DNA from: Ulva prolifera
Taxonomy: Eukaryota > Chlorophyta > Ulvophyceae > Ulvales > Ulvaceae
NCBI GenBank assembly: GCA_023078555.1
Contig: CM041197.1
Coordinates: forward strand, 3,607,999-3,671,998
Length of the DNA: 64,000 bases
Reading direction: 5' to 3'
The position numbers were made by a program, and so were the translations under genes. Under the pieces are notes generated by a model. The model did not search any database. It had not been told where the DNA came from and was given only the letters and a program-made list of their open reading frames with translations. Below, piece after piece: positions 33,258 through 41,803 of the stretch. Every line of letters starts with the position of its first letter. The stretch's first letter is position 1.

Positions 33258-34422
33258 GACCCCACGGCCCACACACAACAACACAACCGCCAACACCACA
33301 ACGCCCGCCGCCGTACGACAGGGCCACACCCAACACACTGCTGCCTGAGGCCGCCCATCCTGGCCGCCCGATTGCCGGGGGCCGCCCTAGCCCCAAACCC
33401 CCCACCCCCCAAGCCACAGCACACCACGCCAGCCCGGCACACCGCCGCGCAGCCCCGCCGGCCCACGCCGCACCGTACCCAGGACAAAACATCACCCAAG
33501 CCGTCTCCGCAGTCCCTGCACATGCCAACGAATGCATCCCGCACGCCCATTGGACAAACATGAACGTGCTCTGGCTACATGCAGTGCACAGAACGCCTCT
33601 CTTGAGCTCTTCGGGAGACAATTGCTTGCAAACGCAACGAATGCAATCTGCTGCACTCGCGGGCGCTATGTTGTGCACAGCCGGTACAAGCCTGCACCAA
33701 GGCAGCACTGAGGTGTGACGCGGAGTGAACACTTCCGGGCAAACTGTGAGTATATCTTCGAGGTCTCATTTGGACCCAATTCCTCACATGTTACTTCTGT
33801 CATGTAAGGGATAGATATGCTTGCCAGTCACAACAGCGCCAAAGGTCATTCCGCAGATGATACTGACACGATCTCCACGCAAAAGTCTTCGAGAGGCCGC
33901 AGCTGATGAAGCACATGTGTGCACAACTGTCAGCTGTGCGCAAGTAGCGGTGTCGAGACGTCGAGAGGCGTGGTATCGGTCGAATTAATCCTGCAGCTAC
34001 TGAGCCGGCAGACTCATTATCGGATGAAGAGACCGCTTTCACTGTGGGGTGCAGAGGCCGCAGCTGTCTCGTTAACAACGTTGTGCCAGTCCAGTACTGC
34101 CACTTGTTACTGCTGAGCCCTGCTAAGCCATACTGAGCCATACTGAGCCATACTGAGCCCTGCTTAGCCCTGCTGGGCCCCACTCCTGAATATTGGTATA
34201 GCACTCAGACTGCACATGAATCTTGTATCACGTGCCGCCCTCATGTGCATTCAAGCATGCCCAGGAAGGTGGTCACCCGCATACATGTGAAGAGACGGCT
34301 GCACGTGCCACTTCCACATCCAGTTGCCTGCACCCGCTCCCTCTCATGGCGCCTTGGTTCTCCCTCCCATCACCTAGCTGCATTCTCTCCGAGTCCTTCA
34401 GGGTGCGCTCCCTCGGACACAC

Positions 34423-35060
34423 TTGCCTCCAGGGCCAGACTGGTGCCCGCCTCGGCTCGGCCGCGATGTCAGCGGAGGAGGCGTGACCCCGGCGTGCGGC
34501 TTGAGCTCCTCGGCAGACGAGGACAGATGGGGAGCGATTGAAGTGACTGGCCCCAGTCTGAAGCCGCTTCACGGCGATTCTCCGACACGTGCACGCCTCC
34601 CACTTTCGCGCAGAGGCGCTCAACGTCGTGACATTCTCGCGTTCTTTCCGGGCGCACCGGTGATCGTAGACGTGTGCGCCTGTCATCCGCTTGCCGGATC
34701 CAACGTCGGCAATACGGCGGCCGGTAATGACGCCACCGTAGCAGCTGCTGACCTGCACAAGCGCGGTCGACACAGCCGACTCGGAGCGGGCACACGGCGA
34801 TGACTCTAAATTTGGCCCCGTTGTCTCATGATACGCACGAGCAGATTGGCCCGGTCATATTTAAATTTGACCTCCTCAGCTGGCTTGCTGACGTCACGTT
34901 GACGGTTGCAGCAGATGCGGGCGCAGCCTCCCGGCTGCTGTTCCTGGAGAACTTGAAGACGATGCGTGACCCATCCATGACTCTGTGCCGCGCGGTGGCT
35001 CGGGAGGTGCACGCCGCTGCCCCGCCCTTGGCGCGTCATATGACGCGCCAAGGGCGGGGC
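34423..35060 (+). pseudogene. Decayed C-terminal end of a second non-LTR retrotransposon
   Basis: The frame 34423-34803 contains RRDILAFFPGAPVIVDVCA followed by CHPLAGS and later AADLHKR. This is the order seen at the restriction-like endonuclease of R2/NeSL-type elements: Asp in a basic context, then Asp-Val, then His-Pro, then Lys. The next frame, from 34800, contains SHDTHEQIGPV and FLENLKTMRDPSMTLCRAVA, which match the conserved end of such proteins (a Gly-hinge helix then an ALCRGN-like phrase). A shift near 34800 separates the two. RT is absent, so this is a 5'-truncated, broken copy. It is clearly different from the element at 41804. Its last codons run into the palindrome at 35009. 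Confidence 0.5.
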
Positions 35061-35070
35061 AGCGGCGTGC
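35009..35070. repeat. Perfect 62-bp palindrome
   Basis: Each 31-nt half starts GCACGCCGCTGCCCCGCCCT and the centre is GTCATATGAC; no mismatch. A second small hairpin, CCCGCAT/ATGCGGG, follows at about 35070-35090. It lies just after the conserved end of the decayed non-LTR frame. A cruciform of this GC content would be very stable. Confidence 0.95.
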
Positions 35071-36173
35071 CCGCATTATGCTATGCGGGCAAGGCAGCAT
35101 CCAGGGGGCTGACCTCCCCGTGTGATGACCTGACGCTGCCCATGGGCAACCTGGCTTGTGCAGCGGTCCGTCCTGCCCTGGCTGCCGCGTTTGAGGCGGC
35201 CCCGTCCGATGATCGACGGCGACGGCTGGCCTCGCACGTGGCATGCCGCGGCGTTGACGTCAGTCTCGATTAATCAGCGTCCAACAGCATGGCGTTATCT
35301 GTGCCACAGAACTGTAGTCTGGCTTGTTATGCAGCGTGCATGTACACAGATGTACATCATGCTGTGCACTGAAAGATGGAAGGAGGCAGCTTGGCTGCTT
35401 GGTTGCGAATGAAGCACGAGCTTCCAACTGCTGCGCTGCGGCACCATGTGCATAGAGACTGACGTCCACGCCACCTGTACACTAGTAGCACCGAAACGTC
35501 CTACTAGTGCTACTAGTGTACAGCCACTAGCCACATGTAGGCCTGGCGACTGTCGCGAAGGCGCGGCTGAGTGATCACTCGCGTTCGGAGCTTCCCTGCA
35601 GCTTCTCAGCGCATGCATGCATTGTCAAACATGCCGATGTACTCAGGCAGAAAGTTCACTGGTTGATGCTCTATTGAAACATGTAATTACATGAACAGCA
35701 TGCTCTTCGTGCGCACGGATCGGAATAACATGTTTCGGCCTTGCCAAAGGGCCTCATCAGACGCCTACGTGAGTCAAGCAACCAACACTGAACCAGCTCG
35801 CAAGTGCCCTAATATTAATTCCTCTAGAGCGAGACTGACTGAGACTGGAAGATACGTCCAGAGCCCAGAAAACCGACACGAGATAAGATAACGAGATAAG
35901 GCACGTCACGCCGCCCGCAAATGTGGGCAGTGCATGCAGAGGCACGCAAATGCACCTCCGCAGAATCTCCATGGCCAGTTCGTGCGGAAGCAGCCGCACG
36001 ACAAAATAGGCCAACTGCCAAAAAAACGCAGGAAAAGAAAGAAATCCTAGATGCCAACGTCGGTGGCATGCAGACGGACAGCCAAACACAACAAACTTAT
36101 CAGTGACAATGAGAGACAATCACAGTAGATCTAGACTACAAAACAGTTGCGTGAGAGACACACAACCACTACA
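35071..36173. other. Stretch without a recognised gene
   Basis: Contains a CACTAGTAGCAC/TGCTACTAGTGTACA inverted motif near 35480-35525. The minus frame 35757-36119 (120 codons) is hydrophobic in parts but lacks family features. The plus frame 35921-36106 ends in a Lys-rich piece, AKKTQEKKEILDANVGG; it could be a short exon but has no partner. Confidence 0.4.
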
Positions 36174-36804
36174 TCACACATCCGCTAAACGGCGCAGAAA
36201 CAGATCCATGCCCGCGTAGTCATCCTCCAGGATGCCGGGGTGGAAGGCCAGTACTGCTCTGCGCGTGCGCGCAACCGAAAAGCCGAGATGCGACGCATCG
36301 AGCCAGATGGCAAGAAAGCCGGCAGTGTGGACAAGATCGTCCAGGGTGGCGGAGGTGTTGTCGTGGAGCCGCGCACATATGCCCATCACCCATGCACGGA
36401 AATGGACACGGCCGGTGCGGACCACGGACTGAAAGAAGGTGACGCGCGGAGGAGGGAGGTACCTCCCGCCTCCGCGCGGCATCTCCACCTACAGCACGTG
36501 CTGTAGGTCGAGATGCCGATGACTATCAGACAGATGTCAGTACTAGTGCACATGTCCGGCATGCATGCGCCGAGTACACGTGCTGATACGATGCTGCTGG
36601 GTGTAAGAGCACTGGCAATAATAGTACTTGCCACAAACTTTGTGAACTTGATGTCGAGGCTACGCAGAGCGCTTCTTAGATCCTGTGTCGAGCACACACC
36701 ACTGCCTGCCGAGAGCAATGCGTCATAGCCACGGCCCATTATTCCGGGATGAATCATCCTTGCAGCCATATGGCCTGCATGGCCACAAGCTCTCCAAGGG
36801 GGTC
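36174..36804 (-). CDS. Last two exons of an unrecognised gene
   Basis: Exon from 36804 (after a TTCAAG acceptor) to 36698 (donor GTGTGC) encodes PPWRACGHAGHMAARMIHPG then MGRGYDALLSAGSG. The last exon, 36428-36174, follows a strong CTTCTTTCAG acceptor and encodes SVVRTGRVHFRAWVMGICAR, a Leu-rich helix pair and the end GMDLFLRRLADV with TGA. The phases join (0 and 0). The intron, 36697-36429, carries two adjacent palindromes. Upstream exons probably lie beyond 36804, but I could not place them. No family recognised; the His/Gly-rich first part and helical end suggest a soluble protein. Confidence 0.5.
36444..36516. repeat. Two adjacent near-perfect palindromes
   Basis: 36444-36479: CGCGCGGAGG then AGGGAGGT pairs with ACCTCCCGCCTCCGCGCG with one mismatch. 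36479-36516: GCATCTCCACCTACAGCAC pairs with GTGCTGTAGGTCGAGATGC, also with one mismatch. Both sit in the intron of the gene at 36174, and a transcript could fold them into back-to-back hairpins. Confidence 0.85.
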
Positions 36805-38040
36805 CTTGAAGGAAGAGGGTATGCGTATGTACGTACACGTCGTTCATGAGGATGTATTCCGGAAGCTGACAAAATTACAAGAACTTACGGCCTTGCCATG
36901 CAATGGCCCCGAAGCATACAACCACACTTATAGCACCAAACAGGGATTCTACATGTACAGTAGCAGCACATCCTGCTGACATGGACAGTACTCCACCCCC
37001 GACCTTTCTGAACTGCAGTCATTGCAATTGTTATACTTCTTGCTGCACAAGCTTGGTTTGGGTGACCGCCTGGCCAGAATATTCATCATGGTTTATGTCC
37101 TCAGTGTTCTAAGCAGTCCCGGGCGTCAGTGTCTTCAGCTTCTACCGAGCTTTTAGAAGCGTTTGTTGTCCGCTTGGACCACCTCCCCATCCTACCTCAT
37201 TGAGGCCGGGTAGGTAGCGAGGGGGGCTGGGCCGGGTGGGGCCTAGTGGGGAGGGGGGGCGGGTGGGGACTCCCCACCCTCGGAGGGGGTCGGATCCCAG
37301 TTTTCAGGGCGCCGGCCAATATTGCAGGTGAAGACCCTCCCCCAAGTTTGACACTTCCAGGAGTCTCTGGATGTCGCTAGGCATCTGGGGCACCTTGGCA
37401 ACGACTCAGGCCCGGACCTGAAGCAGCGGGAGCTTTGATATCGATCCACAAGCGAGATCAAGGGTGTGCACACGTCGACTCGCGCATGCTGCGGTATCCA
37501 GTGGACATTTGTCGATTGCGCATCGCAAATGTTTCTCGGCGGGTGGAAGCCCTCTGACTCGGGTCCTCATCAGAGAGGCCGTCGCATTGCAAACTTGCAC
37601 TGTGGTGAAACCATGAGTTGTAGGAGAGTCATAAGCAGGGCTCAACAGGAGGCTGCGGTGTTACAAGGATGAAGCCGGCAAGGCGGGCAGCACCGCGGAA
37701 GATGCAAGCAGCTGCAGACCAATAGGTGACTGCTGTGAGGGAGCCAGAAGCTTGCCTGCCATATGGGGCACATATGAAGAGGTGGTTGTATGCATATATA
37801 GTTGTACACGTGCTCGACGCGATCTCTGAGATGAAAAGATTTAGAAACCGGGGGCTTTTGTGGTTTTGCACATAGGCAGAGATTAAGTGACTGTGTGCTT
37901 GAACGTATGTAAGCCTTGTGTTGACTCCAATAGGACATCTTGTGTGTTGGAGTTAAACACAGGTATGGTGTCCTTTAGCTGACATGCATGGATGTGTCGT
38001 TGGTTTGTGCTTCAGCCACGATTGTGGACACATATGTATA
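36805..38040. other. Stretch without a recognised gene
   Basis: Includes a GGGGGG-rich segment at about 37200-37270 and a TTACAAGGATGAAGCCGGCA tract at about 37660 that resembles the non-LTR family-2 tail. Frames are short. Confidence 0.5.
37658..37700 (-). mobile_element. Probable truncated tail of non-LTR family 2
   Basis: TTACAAGGATGAAGCCGGCA followed by AGGCGGGCAGCACCGC agrees with the family-2 3' end read on the minus strand. No clean target duplication was found, so the borders are uncertain. Confidence 0.45.
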
Positions 38041-39672
38041 CAAGCGACGAGCCCCCCTTCGGGCGGCTCTTGCGCTTTGATACTCGAAGCTGCAGCATGA
38101 AGCTCGATGCTGGCGGAGCGCTGCAGCCAGCGTGGCTAGAGGTGCATCGCAGCTGCGGCGCTCTGCTGCTCGATGCATGGTGCTCGACGCTCAATGCAAG
38201 CGATTTCTGTCGCAGTAAATATAATGCATAAGTTGTGTTCAGAATATGTGATATTTCAGCAGTGCTCGAAGCGGCCGCGTCCGTGGCGGAGCGCCGCTGA
38301 AAAGCTCGATAGCCAGTAGACGTGGCCCGAAGGGGGGCCCGAAGGGGGGCCTGTCGGTCCTCGACGCTTGAAAAACGTGATGCGTGAAGCCGATGCAAGT
38401 GATGCCTGACACGCTGAGAACAGTGCAAATGCTACACATAAGTGCTGTGATGCTTAAGCTGGCTCCGAAGCGGTCGCATCCGTGGCGGAGCGCTGCAGCC
38501 AGCGTGGCCAGAGGTGCAGCGCTCTGCTGCTCGATGCGTCATGCTCGAAGCTCGATGCGAATCATTTCTGATGCACTAAATATGTAGTATATAATTTGAT
38601 CAGAATGTCTGATGCCTCGATCGGGCCAGAAGCGGCAGCGTCCGTGGCGGAGCGCCGCTGAAAGGCGCGTGGCCAGAGGTGCAGCGCAACTTCGGCGCCC
38701 TACAGCGCTGCAGACGCACGACGCGAACGCGAAGCGACCTGCGTCGCGGTGTTTCTGGAAGCAGATGCACAGATGCGAAGCCGACGCCGAGGCCCCGACG
38801 CGGACGCGAGGCCGGAATGGAGCAGCCGCCGGACAACGGATACATAGATAGATAGACAAGCGACGAGCCCCCCTTCGGGGGGCTCTTACGCTTTGATACT
38901 CGAAGCTGAAGCGTGAAGCTCGATGCTGGCGGGGCGCTGCAGCCAGCGTGGCCAGAGGTGCATCGCAACCGCGGCGCCCTGCTGCTCGATGCACGGTGCT
39001 CGGCGCTCAATGCGATCGATTTCTGTCGCAGTAAATATAATGCAAAGGTATGATCAGAATATGTGATGTTTCAGCAGCGCTCGAAGTGGCCGCGTCCGTG
39101 GCGGAGCGCCGCTGAAAATGTAGACAGCCAGTAGACGTGGCCCGAAGGGGGGCCCGAAGGGGGCCTGTCGGTCCTCGACGCCAGAGAAGATCGATGCTCG
39201 AAGCCGATGCAAGTGATGCCTGACACGCTGAAAACAATGCAAACGCTACACGTAAGTGCTGTGATGCCTCGGCTGGCTCCGAAGCGGTCGCACCCGTGGC
39301 GGAGCGCTGCAGCCAGCGTGGCCAGAGGTGCAGCGCTCTGCCGCGCGATGCGTCATGCTCGAAGCTCGATGCGAATCGTTTCTGATGCATTAGATATGAA
39401 GCGTATAATTTAATTAGAATACGCGATGCCTCGGCTGCGCCAGAAGCGGCCGCATCCGTGGCGGAGCGCCGCTGAAAGGTGCGTGGCCAGAGGTGCAGCG
39501 CAACTTCGGCGCCCTACAGCGCTGCAGACGCACGACGCGAACGCGAAGCGACCTGCGTCGCGGTGTTTCTGGAAGCAGATGCACGGATGCGAAGCCGACG
39601 TCGAAGCCCCGACGCGGACGCGAGGCCGGAACGGAGCAGCCGCCGGACAATCGATAGATAGATACAGTGATG
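38041..39672. repeat. Two tandem copies of an 816-bp compound repeat
   Basis: Copy 1 is 38041-38856 and copy 2 is 38857-39672; both start CAAGCGACGAGCCCCCCTTC and end near GATAGATAGATA. Each copy is itself built from four related blocks marked by GTGGCGGAGCGC-type cores (about 38110, 38282, 38483, 38646; then 38927, 39098, 39298, 39463). Blocks alternate between a GCTGCAGCCAGCGTGG ending and a GCCGCTGAAA ending. Hairpins such as CCCCCCTTCGGGGGG recur. Frames on both strands merely translate the repeat. The layout is that of a higher-order satellite; no RNA or protein product is evident. Confidence 0.9.
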
Positions 39673-39718
39673 CTGAATATAATACTTATGATACAGTGAT
39701 GCTGAATATAATACTTAT
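39661..39718. repeat. 29-bp tandem doublet
   Basis: GATACAGTGATGCTGAATAT plus AATACTTAT occurs twice without change, at the right end of the 816-bp array. Confidence 0.95.
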
Positions 39719-39849
39719 GATATTCTGCTGAGCTGGTATAACTCAGCACATTGAATGCAGGCTGCATGAATCTGCAAGTACTCTAGAGGGAGATACACTC
39801 TTCCTGAGGGAGGAAAGGCGTGTATGCAGTTGCAGAGGATAGAGACCCA

Positions 39850-39889
39850 ACATGTTCACAGGTATGCATGTACGTACCTGTGAACATGT
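39850..39889. repeat. Inverted repeat with 15-nt arms
   Basis: ACATGTTCACAGGTA and TACCTGTGAACATGT around a 10-nt TGCATGTACG loop. Between the satellite-like array and the secreted-protein exon. Confidence 0.85.
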
Positions 39890-39943
39890 GCGTACGCAGA
39901 GCATGTACAGCATGTGATGGGCATGTGGCCTCGGCTGCTGCTC

Positions 39944-40444
39944 TCAAGTCTCGGTCAGCAGGTCACAGCCATGTGCATGCACGCACACGATGGCGCACCG
40001 AGTCAAAGATCGACGCTGCATCTGGAGGGGACGGCCTACTCCTTCGGGTGAGAAGTCCGCAGACCAGAAAACGTTGCCGTCAACGTCGTCAGCGTAGTAC
40101 TCCAGCTCATGATCAGTCTCCGGCCCCTCATGAAGCGTCTCCACCCCAGCACCAAGCCAAGGCCCCATCTTGTGCCCAGCGTATTCATGCACGTGGCGCC
40201 CCTGCACCTCATTCGGGGCGTGTATATCCCGTGCCATGGCGATGCCGGCTGGCACCGTGACGCCGGACCCTCCGGTGACGCCGTTGGCTGCCTCTGACGC
40301 CGGGGGCGCGTGGTCGGTCTCTGCTGCACATGCATGCTGCATGCACAGCACGGCCAGCATTCCGGCAGCACGCAGCAGGGTTGACCACGGCGACGATGGG
40401 GCTCCGCGCGAGCACCGGGGGTGGTTACGCTGCCACATAGACAT
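39944..40444 (-). CDS. Secreted or membrane-anchored protein, first exon
   Basis: Starts at the ATG at 40444. Residues about 24-42 (LLRAAGMLAVLCMQHACAA) form a signal-peptide core with an Ala-x-Ala type end. The mature part has a Gly/Val segment, then HVHEYAGHKMGPWLGAGVET and an acidic YYADDVDGNVFWSADFSPEG. A GTAGGC donor right after FSPEG (about 40045) would end the exon in phase 0; the remaining 33 codons to the stop at 39944 then are intron. Predicted to enter the secretory pathway; function unknown. No family recognised. Later exons were not found in the repeat DNA to the left. Confidence 0.5.
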   Translation of the reverse strand: MSMWQRNHPRCSRGAPSSPWSTLLRAAGMLAVLCMQHACAAETDHAPPASEAANGVTGGSGVTVPAGIAMARDIHAPNEVQGRHVHEYAGHKMGPWLGAGVETLHEGPETDHELEYYADDVDGNVFWSADFSPEGVGRPLQMQRRSLTRCAIVCVHAHGCDLLTET

Positions 40445-41040
40445 GTAGGGACGTGAAAACTACGTAGCCTACTGAGGGCGGGGAGTGGCACAGCGATGCA
40501 GTGTTGGCTCCGCGAGAGATTATCTTCTGCTAGTTGATGGAGCAGATCCTGCAGTTCATCCATCTTTCAATGAAAGAAAGAAAAAAAAACCACTCAGGAA
40601 GAAGTCTTTCAGAGCCTGAACCGCAGGCCTGTCATCGTCATGCTGTACATGCACACAGACATGGCACCAGAAGCACACTTGTCAGTTGCTTGTCAGATGC
40701 ATATGTTGACTTTAGTAAAGTCAAGTCAATCTTGAATCGGTATTCTTGAGAGGACGTTGACAACTCCGAATGAACGGGACCACATGCCGTATACAAACGA
40801 CACTATGTCGCATATATAGTGCGCAGATCTGCTTCCCTGAGCTTCACCTGCAGACACACCCACGCACACAATGATCGTGATGTGCTGCACTCGCGAGATG
40901 TTATGTGCACAGCCTACACGCGTACGCGCCTGTGCACAGCCTACACGCGTACGCGCCTGTGCCAACTGCAAGGGAGCGCTGAGCTGCAATGCGGAGCGTG
41001 AGCTTCTTCCTTAGAAATGGTCAGCATTAACTCGCGTTTT
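40445..41040. other. Intergenic, no gene recognised
   Basis: Holds the short dispersed repeat near 40749 and a perfect doublet of CAGCCTACACGCGTACGCGCCTGTGC-type sequence at about 40911-40962 (26-nt unit twice). Confidence 0.6.
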
Positions 41041-41190
41041 CCTTCGGTTTCAGTGTTTGTTTTCTCCCGTTCACTCTTTTTTAATATTCTCGCGTTTTCC
41101 TCGCGATTTACAGTTTGCCTGCGACAGACGAGAATCTTATGCTGTGTCCGTTTACAAAAGAGTGAACGGGAGAAAACAAACACTGAAACC
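41041..41190. repeat. Head-to-head pair of non-LTR family-1 tails
   Basis: CGGTTTCAGTGTTTG through CTTTT at about 41048-41083 is the inverted copy of AAAAGAGTGAACGGGAG through CTGAAACCG at about 41155-41190; arms of 36 nt with no mismatch seen. The two 3' ends face each other across about 70 bp. Confidence 0.8.
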
Positions 41191-41420
41191 GAATCTCATC
41201 CGAATCAAATGCAACATACACTCACACACACACGAACACTACAACCGCACTCACAACTCAGTCCGGCAGGACCGCGTCCTCCAGGCCCGCATCATATCGC
41301 AACCCTTGCTCCCGAGAGATGACAAGCCCAGACTTCCGATACATATCCGCATTGCCGCGCTGCAATGACACCGACAACACCCGCAGCGCCCACTGGACAA
41401 ACGCGCCTTTGGAGAGGGCG
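41153..41420 (-). mobile_element. 5'-truncated copy of non-LTR family 1
   Basis: Read on the minus strand this matches the 3' end of the element at 41804-45525: the GGGCACTGCGGG and GTCGTTGCATCG-like coding end, the ACTGAGTTGTGAG and CGGTTGTAGTGTTCG leader, then GGTTTCAGTGTTTG and CCGTTCACTCTTTTGTAA. About 270 bp, inserted in the opposite direction 400 bp upstream of the long copy. Confidence 0.75.
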
Positions 41421-41479
41421 TGTCTTATGCTGTGTCCGTCATGTCATGTCTGTCATGTCTTATGCTGTGTCCGTCCTTG

Positions 41480-41505
41480 CATGCCGCAGGCATGCCTGCG
41501 GCATG
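41480..41505. repeat. Perfect 26-bp palindrome next to a family-1 tail
   Basis: Each half reads CATGCCGCAGGCA or its 13-nt complement. It lies a few bases before ATGTTACAGAAGAGTGACCG, another truncated family-1 tail (41512 to about 41580, minus). TTATGCTGTGTCCGT occurs three times nearby (41138, 41423, 41460). Confidence 0.85.
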
Positions 41506-41803
41506 TTGCAACATGTTACAGAAGAGTGACCGGGAATACACAAACACATGTACCATAAGGAAATCTAGTCCGAGTCAGGTGTGCACAAGATTGCAAGTGT
41601 GCACAAGAGCGTTACAGATGACAAAACGGGTGCAGACAAGCACAGCAAGGAACCTGCTCTGAAGCGGGCACCGGGGTCTTGAACAGATCTGCTGCTGGTC
41701 GTGTCGATTGACCTCGTCCACGGCATGGGTGTCGAGTCCCCGGAGGCTCGGCGCTTGGCATTAGATAATAATTGTTAGGCCATATCTGCAATGCTAGGAT
41801 CCC

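Larger units (their letters stand above)
31527..34400. other. Gene-poor stretch with microsatellite
   Basis: No gene recognised. It holds a doubled TGTGCCGGACTGGGGCAG-like motif near 31648-31700, the family-2 tail near 33015, the CCCACACA tract at 33175-33257 and a series of GAGCCATACT repeats near 34120-34160. The minus frames between 32792 and 33732 encode Val/Gly/Cys runs that are simply the translated CACACCC repeat. Confidence 0.5.

Noticed and set aside
32792..33732. Minus-strand frames of 150-250 codons with Val/Gly/Cys repeats
   Set aside because: They translate the CCCACACA microsatellite and a retroelement tail.
35757..36119. 120-codon hydrophobic minus-strand frame
   Set aside because: No signal peptide at the start, no splice partner, and mixed composition.
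38041..39672. CRISPR-like array
   Set aside because: Units are hundreds of bases long, spacers are not unique, and the DNA is eukaryotic.
38012..39767. Many 60-150-codon frames in the 816-bp array
   Set aside because: Frames are open on both strands because the unit is GC-rich and repetitive; no consistent protein is kept between the two copies.
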